Shown: in pieces, positions 1-4,522 of the stretch
Layout: every line of letters starts with the position of its first letter
Position numbering within the stretch: position 1 is the first letter of the stretch
Source of the DNA: Pseudomonadota bacterium
GTDB lineage: Bacteria > Pseudomonadota > Alphaproteobacteria > Rhodospirillales > 2-02-FULL-58-16
DNA length: 6,833 nt
Direction: 5' to 3'
Assembly: GCA_022567015.1 (NCBI GenBank)
Contig: JADFHR010000177.1
Span: 1 to 6,833 of the forward strand
Program-made: the position numbers and the translations under genes
The notes under the pieces: model-generated
The model's database searches: none
What the model saw: the letters and a program-made list of their open reading frames with translations, nothing else
Told to the model about the DNA's origin: nothing

Positions 1-125
1 GCTTACCAAGGCTTTCGGACGGCGTCGCGCACGCTTCGCGATGCCCCGCATCGCCACAGCGCACGCTTAGGGCCGAAAACCTTGGTAAGCCGGCTCGTCG
101 GGTCATGATCAGCGACCCTTGGTAT
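1..125 (-). repeat. Truncated copy A of the ~293-bp palindromic repeat (left end plus hairpin 1)
   Basis: Read on the minus strand, this is the left part of the complete element at 1582-1874: the terminal inverted repeat (106-125, ending CCTTGGTAT), then hairpin 1. The hairpin arms are at 1-18 and 73-91, with the TACCAAGG core at 4-11 and its complement at 80-87. Its loop holds one copy of the GCGATGC-GGG-GCATCGC mini-hairpin, whereas the complete element has two. The window edge cuts it, so hairpin 2 and the other terminus should lie to the left of base 1. It begins 13 bases beyond the rplT terminator stem and has no credible coding content. Confidence 0.9.
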
Positions 126-137
126 TATACAGCAAAG

Positions 138-164
138 AGGGAGCCGGCCCGCGGCCGGCTCCCT
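138..164 (-). terminator. Rho-independent terminator of rpmI-rplT
   Basis: An 11-bp perfect GC-rich inverted repeat (139-149 with 153-163, loop of 3), extended by an A-T pair at 138/164, lies about 33 nt beyond the rplT stop codon. In the minus-strand RNA the stem is followed by CUUUGCUGUAUAAU, a moderately U-rich tail. Position, stem strength and tail fit an intrinsic terminator for the ribosomal-protein transcript. The short U-run makes its efficiency uncertain. Confidence 0.75.
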
Positions 165-196
165 ATACTTTCAGAAACCCATTAACGATTAAAGCG

Positions 197-562
197 TCAC
201 GCGGTCTTGGCGAGGGCGGCCTGGACCTGTTCCACCAACGCCTTGAAGGCGTCGGGCTCCCTGACCACCAGATCGGACAGGATCTTGCGGTCGATCTCGA
301 TCCCTGCCGTGTGCAGACCGTTGATGAACTGGGAATAGGTGAGCCCGTGGGCGCGGACCCCGGCGTTGATGCGCTGGATCCACAGCCTGCGGAACGACCG
401 TTTGCGGGTGCGCCGGTCGCGGTAGGCGTATTGCAGCCCCTTCTCCACCCGCTCGATGGCGACGCGGAACACGTTTCGGTTACGGCCCTGGTAACCGCTG
501 GCCATGGCCAGGATCTTCTTGTGCCGGGCGTGGGTGGTAACGCCACGTTTGACGCGCGACAT
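197..562 (-). CDS. rplT: 50S ribosomal protein L20
   Basis: This encodes 121 residues of the bacterial L20 family, close to the usual length of about 117-120. L20 binds 23S rRNA early and is needed to assemble the large subunit. The basic N-terminal arm begins MSRVKRGV and continues through GYQGRNRN (residues 23-30). The globular part contains the typical RRLWIQRINAGVR and YSQFINGL stretches. ATG at 562 is chosen because AAGGAG lies 10 nt upstream and the family start MxRVKRG is matched. It follows rpmI by 20 nt and is presumably cotranscribed with it. In other bacteria L20 represses its own operon by binding the leader mRNA. Whether that happens here cannot be read directly. A terminator follows the stop, so pheST, which often follows rplT, is not immediately downstream. 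Confidence 0.98.
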   Translation of the reverse strand: MSRVKRGVTTHARHKKILAMASGYQGRNRNVFRVAIERVEKGLQYAYRDRRTRKRSFRRLWIQRINAGVRAHGLTYSQFINGLHTAGIEIDRKILSDLVVREPDAFKALVEQVQAALAKTA

Positions 563-572
563 GGCTGGTACG

Positions 573-578
573 CTCCTT
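573..578 (-). promoter_or_regulatory. Shine-Dalgarno of rplT inside a repeat-end look-alike
   Basis: AAGGAG sits 10 nt before the rplT ATG in the 20-nt rpmI-rplT spacer. It is embedded in TAATACCAAGGAGCG, whose first TAA is the rpmI stop codon. ATACCAAGGAGCG is identical to the first 13 bases of the repeat fragment starting at 1524, and the terminus of the full repeat differs from it by one base. It is either coincidence or a captured repeat end. Its role as the rplT ribosome-binding site is clear either way. Confidence 0.8.
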
Positions 579-582
579 GGTA

Positions 583-780
583 TTAGCCGTAGGGCAGGTA
601 GGACTTCACGATACGCGCATCGGCAGCCGAGAGGATCATGGTGCCGCGCGCCTTGCGCTTCATCTTTTTGGGGCGTTTGCGCAGATTGTGGCGTTTGAAG
701 CTGGGGTTGGCACGGACCTTGCCCGAACTGGTCAGCCGGAAACGCTTCTTGGCGCTGGACTTGGTCTTCAATTTGGGCAT
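583..780 (-). CDS. rpmI: 50S ribosomal protein L35
   Basis: This encodes 65 residues, the standard L35 length. The protein is strongly basic and starts MPKLKTKSSAKKRF, with the family's KRHNLRKRPKK block near residues 29-39 and an ending LPYG. L35 is a small component of the 50S subunit. The start at 780 has AAAGGAA about 6-7 nt upstream (787-793) and is the only sensible start. It is the first gene of a two-gene rpmI-rplT unit with a good promoter at 869-897 and a leader of about 80 nt. In the classical layout infC directly precedes rpmI. Here the two are about 1.1 kb apart, so rpmI-rplT appears to be an independent transcription unit. Confidence 0.98.
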   Translation of the reverse strand: MPKLKTKSSAKKRFRLTSSGKVRANPSFKRHNLRKRPKKMKRKARGTMILSAADARIVKSYLPYG

Positions 781-838
781 TTCGCGTTCCTTTCTCCGGA
801 GCCGTTCATCCAGCGGTTGGGCATGCCCTAGCCGCGCC

Positions 839-864
839 GCCTACCATGGGTTTCCCATGGAGGC
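839..864 (-). promoter_or_regulatory. Hairpin at the predicted 5' end of the rpmI-rplT mRNA
   Basis: The stem pairs GCCT-CCATGGG with its complement around a 3-nt loop (AAA in the minus-strand RNA). The perfect 7-bp CCATGGG/CCCATGG core is extended by AGGC/GCCT with one bulged base at 843. It begins roughly 5-8 nt after the predicted -10 element, so it should form at the very 5' end of the transcript. Possible roles are RNA stabilisation or part of an L20 autoregulatory leader. Only the inverted repeat is directly visible. Confidence 0.55.
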
Positions 865-868
865 GTGG

Positions 869-897
869 GTTATAGCGGCAGCGGCCGGGGATTGCAA
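869..897 (-). promoter_or_regulatory. Sigma-70-type promoter for rpmI-rplT
   Basis: On the minus strand TTGCAA (-35, 897-892) is followed by a 17-bp spacer and TATAAC (-10, 874-869), each close to consensus. Transcription would start near 860-863, giving a leader of about 80 nt before rpmI. The site lies in the 200-bp divergent spacer between rpmI and the cheZ-like gene. It explains how rpmI-rplT can be expressed without infC. Confidence 0.75.
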
Positions 898-980
898 GGC
901 GCCTGGCGAGGCCGTGGAAACCTCGAAATATGGGCTCTCCATCGCCAAGTGTCACCATGGTGCCCGAGTAACATGAGCGG

Positions 981-1376
981 ATGGCGGCCCAACCCATGAG
1001 CGATTCCGAATCCGAAGACAGCGACGGAAAGGTCAGTGCCGCGCTCTCCAGGGCCGTGCACCAGCTGGAAACCGCCGTCCGCGAGCAGGAAACCGCGGCG
1101 AACCGCATTCTCGCCCTCGCCGAACGCATTTACGACAAGGCGCCGGACAAGGCCACCAGGCTGCAGGTGGAGGCCATCATGGAGGCTTGCGCCTTCCAGG
1201 ACCTCACCGGCCAGCGCATCCGCAAGGTGACGCGGCTCATCCGGTACCTGCAGGATAACAAACTGTTTTCCACCGCAGACCTGCCCCGGGACGCCCCCCG
1301 GGAACCGGACCGCGTCGGCCTGACCCAGGAAGAGGTCGATCGGCTATTGAGTGACGGGAAACCGGGTACGGGCTGA
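981..1376 (+). CDS. cheZ: Compact CheZ-type CheY-P phosphatase
   Basis: The 131-residue product contains AFQDLTGQRI (residues 71-80), the CheZ signature with its catalytic Asp and Gln as DxxxQ (D74, Q78). In CheZ these residues promote removal of phosphate from the response regulator CheY-P. Residues about 17-52 and 57-94 look like two long amphipathic helices joined by a short turn, as in the CheZ four-helix-bundle dimer. A polar linker follows, then LTQEEVDRLLS (114-124), resembling both the CheZ C-terminal CheY-binding helix and the FliM N-terminal peptide. At 131 residues it is well below the 214 of the E. coli protein. ATG at 981 follows an in-frame TAA at 969; ATG at 996 is an alternative, and neither has a strong Shine-Dalgarno. 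It is the only plus-strand gene, divergent from rpmI and convergent with infC, with no other chemotaxis gene visible. The family call is firm. The exact partner (CheY or another receiver) is inferred. Confidence 0.85.
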   Translation: MAAQPMSDSESEDSDGKVSAALSRAVHQLETAVREQETAANRILALAERIYDKAPDKATRLQVEAIMEACAFQDLTGQRIRKVTRLIRYLQDNKLFSTADLPRDAPREPDRVGLTQEEVDRLLSDGKPGTG

Positions 1377-1523
1377 CCGACCGACGACCCAGGCGGCACC
1401 GCACGACACCCTGTCGTCCCTAAACGATCGGGCCCGCCTTCCCGGCGGCGGACGATCCGGCCCCTGGTCCCCGCTTCCCCGGGTACGCGAATGCGCGCCC
1501 GGGCAGTTCTCCCGCGGGTTCTT
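1377..1523. other. Gene-free spacer between cheZ and the repeat block
   Basis: I see no gene in these 147 bases. The only structure is an imperfect hairpin at 1426-1457, in which GATCG pairs with CGATC outside and CCGCC pairs with GGCGG inside around a 5-nt loop. It lacks a T-tract, so it is a weak candidate terminator for cheZ at best. Together with the repeats at 1524-1874, about 500 bases between cheZ and infC carry no protein gene. Confidence 0.5.
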
Positions 1524-1581
1524 ATACCAAGGAGCGCTGATCAGGACCCGACGAGCCGGCTTACCAAGGTTTTCGGCCCTA
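1524..1581 (+). repeat. Tandemly duplicated 58-bp left end of the palindromic repeat
   Basis: These 58 bases repeat directly as 1582-1639 with only two differences (A1533 versus G1591, G1544 versus T1602). The unit spans the terminal repeat ATACCAAGG-GCGCTGATCA plus the left arm of hairpin 1, ending CGGCCCTA. It has no matching right half, so it is a partial copy left by tandem duplication or by a second truncated insertion. Confidence 0.92.
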
Positions 1582-1874
1582 ATACCAAGGGGCGCTGATC
1601 ATGACCCGACGAGCCGGCTTACCAAGGTTTTCGGCCCTAAGAGTGCGCTGTGGCGATGGGGGCATCGCGAAGCGTGCGCTGTGGCGATGCGGGGCATCGC
1701 GAAGGGTGCGCGACGCCGTCCGAAAGCCTTGGTAAGCCGCCGTTCCGGTCGCGTATGCGGCCCGTCGGGGGCGTCGGAAAGTTTTGACGATGCGCCGCAT
1801 CGCCTGCAACTTTCCTCCTGCCCGACGAGCCGCCTACGCGATCTCTAGGGGTCTTGATCAGCGCCCCTTGGTAT
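1582..1874 (+). repeat. Complete ~293-bp palindromic repeat with terminal inverted repeats and two inner hairpins
   Basis: The termini are 26-bp inverted repeats, 1582-1607 and 1849-1874, identical except for one position; the outer 20 bases, ATACCAAGGGGCGCTGATCA, match perfectly. Inside lie two separate hairpins. Hairpin 1 pairs 1616-1634 with 1720-1738 (18 of 19 bases, core TACCAAGG). Hairpin 2 pairs 1751-1768 with 1822-1839 (16 of 18), then GGAAAGTT (1776-1783) with AACTTTCC (1808-1815), and ends in a CGATGC-GCC-GCATCG tip (1788-1802). One strand could therefore fold as a three-way junction. The element lies between convergent cheZ and infC, and its right end shares base 1874 with the infC stop codon. 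No open frame in it resembles a protein. It could be a non-autonomous transposable element (MITE) or a REP/BIME-like palindrome; no transposase is visible here. Confidence 0.9.
1643..1705 (+). repeat. Two tandem 31/32-bp units in the loop of hairpin 1
   Basis: Unit 1 (1643-1673) and unit 2 (1674-1705) both start GTGCGCTGTGGCGATG, contain GCATCGCGAAG, and are followed by a third partial GTGCGC. Each unit is itself a mini-hairpin (GCGATGC-GGG-GCATCGC in unit 2). Copy A at 1-125 has only one unit, so the extra unit is a length polymorphism within the repeat family. Confidence 0.88.
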
Positions 1875-2410
1875 TACTTCGGCGCCAGGACCATGGTCAT
1901 AAGGCGCCCCTCCATCTGGGGGACCATCTCCACCTTGATCAGTTCATCCAGATCACCGCACACCCGGTCCAGCACCCTCATGCCCAGTTCCTGGTGGGCC
2001 ATTTCACGACCGCGGAAACGGATGGTTACCTTGACCTTGTCGCCGTCGCCGAGGAACCGCCGCATGCTGCGCATCTTGACCTGGTAGTCGTGCTCGTCGA
2101 TGCCCGGGCGCATCTTGATCTCCTTGACCTCGATGATCTTCTGCTTCTTGCGGGCCTCGTTGCGCTTTTTCTGCTGTTCGTACTTGAACTTGCCGTAGTC
2201 GAGGATCTTGCACACGGGCGGATCGGCGTTGGGCGAGACCTCGACCAGATCGAGGCCGGCATCGATCGCCATTTGCAGACCTTCTTCGGCGGAAAGGACG
2301 CCGACCATCTCTCCGTCGAGGTCGACGAGACGGATTGTCGGTGCACTGATCAATTTGTTGACCCGCGGCCCCGTTTGGGGCGGCGGCGTGTTTGAGTATC
2401 GTCTCGCGAT
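1874..2410 (-). CDS. infC: Translation initiation factor IF-3, AUC start
   Basis: The 178-residue product has the normal IF-3 length. IF-3 binds the 30S subunit, blocks premature 50S joining and proofreads the start codon and initiator tRNA. The N-domain contains RVNKLISAPTIRLVD (about residues 16-30). The linker carries the signature YGKFKYEQQKKRNEARKKQ (72-90), and the C-domain ends MTMVLAPK. The start is set at ATC 2410: an in-frame TAA directly precedes it, AAGGAG lies 8 nt upstream, and translation from it gives ARRYSNTPPPQTGPRVN, the expected IF-3 N-terminus. There is no in-frame ATG, GTG or TTG before TTG at 2353, which would cut off 19 residues including the conserved RVN. A non-AUG start is the known basis of infC autoregulation in E. 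coli, where the codon is AUU. The stop codon abuts the repeat at 1582-1874. Confidence 0.96.
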   Translation of the reverse strand: MARRYSNTPPPQTGPRVNKLISAPTIRLVDLDGEMVGVLSAEEGLQMAIDAGLDLVEVSPNADPPVCKILDYGKFKYEQQKKRNEARKKQKIIEVKEIKMRPGIDEHDYQVKMRSMRRFLGDGDKVKVTIRFRGREMAHQELGMRVLDRVCGDLDELIKVEMVPQMEGRLMTMVLAPK

Positions 2411-2418
2411 TTAAATAT

Positions 2419-2424
2419 CTCCTT
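2419..2424 (-). promoter_or_regulatory. Shine-Dalgarno that fixes the infC AUC start
   Basis: AAGGAG is followed by 8 nt (ATATTTAA) and then ATC at 2410. A near-perfect ribosome-binding site at ideal distance, with a stop codon between it and the ATC, leaves AUC as the only start that uses this site. The A/T-rich spacer contrasts with the GC-rich surroundings and should keep the initiation region unpaired. Confidence 0.85.
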
Positions 2425-2459
2425 CTCTCGTTACCACAACGCGCACAACCCCCCTCTTT

Positions 2460-2477
2460 CCGCCTGCCCTCAGGCGG
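2460..2477 (-). promoter_or_regulatory. Short hairpin in the thrS-infC intergenic leader
   Basis: CCGCCTG pairs with CAGGCGG around a 4-nt loop, midway in the 125-nt thrS-infC spacer. On the minus-strand RNA it is followed by AAAGAGG and not by a U-run, so it is not an intrinsic terminator. It may be a leader structure or an RNA-processing or stability element. I found no convincing infC-specific promoter in the spacer, so read-through from thrS is the default. Confidence 0.4.
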
Positions 2478-2535
2478 ACCTCCGATGGGGAAACGCTTGC
2501 CGCGCACGCAATCGCTCTGCTCAGTGCCGGTTCGA

Positions 2536-4455
2536 TCAGCACCGCGCCAGCGGACCTGCCGCTTCCTGCTCAAGTCTAGCGGCTGCCTCCTCCAGTGCAA
2601 GAATTTCTTGGTCTTCCCCGCCCAGCCGGCGCATCGCCACGGTGCCGTCCCGTGCCTCCCGGGCGCCGACGACCAGGAGGACCGGGATCTTGGCCAGGCT
2701 GTGCTCGCGCACCTTGTAGGCGATCTTCTCGTTGCGCAGATCCAGCTCCGCCTTCAGCCCGGCATCGACGAGGGCGGCCAGGACCTGGCGCGCATAGTCG
2801 TCGGCGGCATTGGTGATGGTCGCGACAACGACCTGCAGCGGCGCCAGCCAGAACGGCAGCCGGCCGGCGTACTGTTCGATGAGGACGCCGATGAAACGCT
2901 CCATGGACCCCAGGATGGCCCGGTGCAGCATGACCGGATGGTGTTTGCGGCCGTCCTCGCCGACATAGGTGGCGTCCAGCCGCTCGGGCAGCACGAAGTC
3001 CACCTGCAGGGTCCCCAACTGCCAGTCGCGGCCGATGGCGTCGCGCAGGTCGAATTCCAGCTTGGGCCCGTAGAAGGCGCCTTCGCCCGGGTTGAACACC
3101 GTCTCCAGGCCGGCCGCCGCGGTCGCGTCCCTGAGCGCCTTTTCGGCCTTGTCCCAGATCTCGTCGCTGCCGGCGCGCACCGTGGGCCGGTCGGCGAACT
3201 TCACCGTCACCTGTTCGAAGCCGAGATCCTTGTACACGCTCATCAGCAGGTCGCAAAACGCCTTGGTTTCCGACGTGATCTGGTCCTCGGTGCAGAAGAT
3301 GTGGGCGTCGTCCTGGACGAAGGCGCGCAGCCGCATCAGCCCGTGCAGGGCGCCCGAGGGTTCGTTCCTGAGACACGAGCCGAACTCGGCCATGCGGATG
3401 GGAAGGTCGCGGTAGCTGGTGATGCCCTGGCGGTAGATCTGCACGTGGCAGGGGCAGTTCATCGGCTTGAGCGCCAGTATCCTGTCCTCGGACTCGGCGG
3501 TGAACATGTATTCGCGGAACTTCTCCCAGTGGCCCGAGGCCTCCCACAGGGAGCGGTCCACCATCTGCGGCGTGTTGACCTCTACGTAGCCGGCGTTCTG
3601 AAGGCGGGCGCGGATATAGTCCTGAAGCGTCCGATAGAGCGTCCATCCCCTGGGGTGCCAGAAGACCGACCCGGGCGCCACGTCCTGGATGTGAAACAGC
3701 CCCATCTCGCGCCCCAGCCGGCGGTGGTCGCGCTTTTCCGCCTCCTCCAGCATGTAAAGGTATGCCTTGAGCTGTTTCGAATCGGCCCAGGCGGTGCCGT
3801 ACACGCGCTGCAGCATTTCGTTGCGGGAATCGCCGCGCCAGTAGGCCCCGGCCAGCTTCATAAGCTTGAACGCCTTGCCCAGCTTGCCCGTGGACGGCAG
3901 GTGGGGACCCCGGCAGAGGTCGATGAATTCCCCTTGCCGGTACAGGGAAATCTCCTCGTCCTCGGGCAGGCCCTGGATGATCTCGGCCTTGTAGTGTTCC
4001 CCCTGGTCGGTGAAAAACCGGATGGCCTCGGCGCGGTCCCACACCTCGCGCGTCACCGGCTCGTCGCGGGCGACGATTTCGCGCATGCGCGCCTCGATGT
4101 GCTCCAGGTCGTCGGGGGTGAACGGCGTCGGCCGCGCGAAATCGTAGTAGAAGCCGTCCTTGATCACCGGGCCGATGGTGACCTGGACTTCGGGGTACAG
4201 TTCCTTGACCGCCTCGGCCATGACGTGGGCGGCGTCGTGGCGCAGCAATGCGAGCCCGTCGTCGTCCCTGGCGGTGACGATGGACACCTGGGCGTCCTCT
4301 TCGATGACCGCCGCAAGGTCCTTGATCGCGCCGTTGACGCGGATGGCCAGCGCCGCCTTGGCCAGGCCCGGGCCGATGTCGGCGGCAAGCCCGGTCCCGG
4401 AAACGGGACCGTCGAACGTGCGCACGCTGCCGTCCGGTAACGTGATGGCGACCAT
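2536..4455 (-). CDS. thrS: Threonyl-tRNA synthetase
   Basis: This class II synthetase charges tRNA-Thr in the cytoplasm. At 639 residues it matches the full bacterial form (E. coli 642). The domains in order are: TGS (about 1-61); the editing domain with HDAAH (H73, H77) and C181/H185, which clears Ser-tRNA-Thr; the catalytic core (about 240-535); and an anticodon-binding domain (about 536-630). The Zn ligands that recognise threonine are all present: C334 in MNCPCH, H385 in QDDAH and H511 in VMLHR. Motif 2 is RMAEFGSCLRNEPSG and motif 3 runs from HRAILGSMERF. It lies 52 nt beyond the GT9 stop and has its own promoter (4495-4522), giving a leader of only about 30 nt. That leader is too short for an E. 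coli-style tRNA-mimicking thrS operator. The ATG at 4455 fits the family N-terminus. Nothing looks damaged. Confidence 0.99.
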   Translation of the reverse strand: MVAITLPDGSVRTFDGPVSGTGLAADIGPGLAKAALAIRVNGAIKDLAAVIEEDAQVSIVTARDDDGLALLRHDAAHVMAEAVKELYPEVQVTIGPVIKDGFYYDFARPTPFTPDDLEHIEARMREIVARDEPVTREVWDRAEAIRFFTDQGEHYKAEIIQGLPEDEEISLYRQGEFIDLCRGPHLPSTGKLGKAFKLMKLAGAYWRGDSRNEMLQRVYGTAWADSKQLKAYLYMLEEAEKRDHRRLGREMGLFHIQDVAPGSVFWHPRGWTLYRTLQDYIRARLQNAGYVEVNTPQMVDRSLWEASGHWEKFREYMFTAESEDRILALKPMNCPCHVQIYRQGITSYRDLPIRMAEFGSCLRNEPSGALHGLMRLRAFVQDDAHIFCTEDQITSETKAFCDLLMSVYKDLGFEQVTVKFADRPTVRAGSDEIWDKAEKALRDATAAAGLETVFNPGEGAFYGPKLEFDLRDAIGRDWQLGTLQVDFVLPERLDATYVGEDGRKHHPVMLHRAILGSMERFIGVLIEQYAGRLPFWLAPLQVVVATITNAADDYARQVLAALVDAGLKAELDLRNEKIAYKVREHSLAKIPVLLVVGAREARDGTVAMRRLGGEDQEILALEEAAARLEQEAAGPLARC

Positions 4456-4494
4456 GAAATCCGTCTTGTGCTCCGGCGCCCGAAACGGGGGCGA

Positions 4495-4522
4495 AATGTA
4501 AAGTGAATCAGCGCCCTGTCAA
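4495..4522 (-). promoter_or_regulatory. Probable sigma-70 promoter for thrS-infC
   Basis: On the minus strand a consensus TTGACA (-35, 4522-4517) is followed by a 16-bp spacer and TACATT (-10, 4500-4495). The -35 overlaps the last codons of the GT9 gene. Transcription would start near 4488, about 33 nt before the thrS ATG, giving the translation genes expression independent of the glycosyltransferases. Confidence 0.65.

Noticed and set aside
119..586. 155-codon plus-strand frame opposite rplT
   Set aside because: It is antisense to a complete L20 gene and covers the terminator and repeat end. No supporting motif.
841..858. A five-codon upstream ORF (MGNPW) in the rpmI 5' hairpin
   Set aside because: There is almost no leader ahead of it and no ribosome-binding site. 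The ATG is a by-product of the CCATGGG palindrome.
953..962. CACCATGGTG palindrome upstream of cheZ as an operator
   Set aside because: It is a single 10-bp palindrome with no partner site. CCATGG also occurs elsewhere in the window by chance.
1524..1705. CRISPR array
   Set aside because: The direct repeats are an adjacent 58-bp duplication and a tandem 31/32-bp pair without unique spacers, and no cas gene is present.
1351..1848. 165-codon plus-strand frame between cheZ and infC
   Set aside because: It starts inside cheZ and runs through the palindromic repeats. Its codons are repeat sequence, not a protein family.
2460..2477. Intrinsic terminator between thrS and infC
   Set aside because: The stem is short and followed by purines, not a U-run, on the transcribed strand.
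2392..4440. 682-codon open frame on the plus strand opposite thrS
   Set aside because: Its protein is low in recognisable motifs and it is antisense to an intact, fully conserved thrS. Long antisense frames are expected in GC-rich codon-biased DNA.
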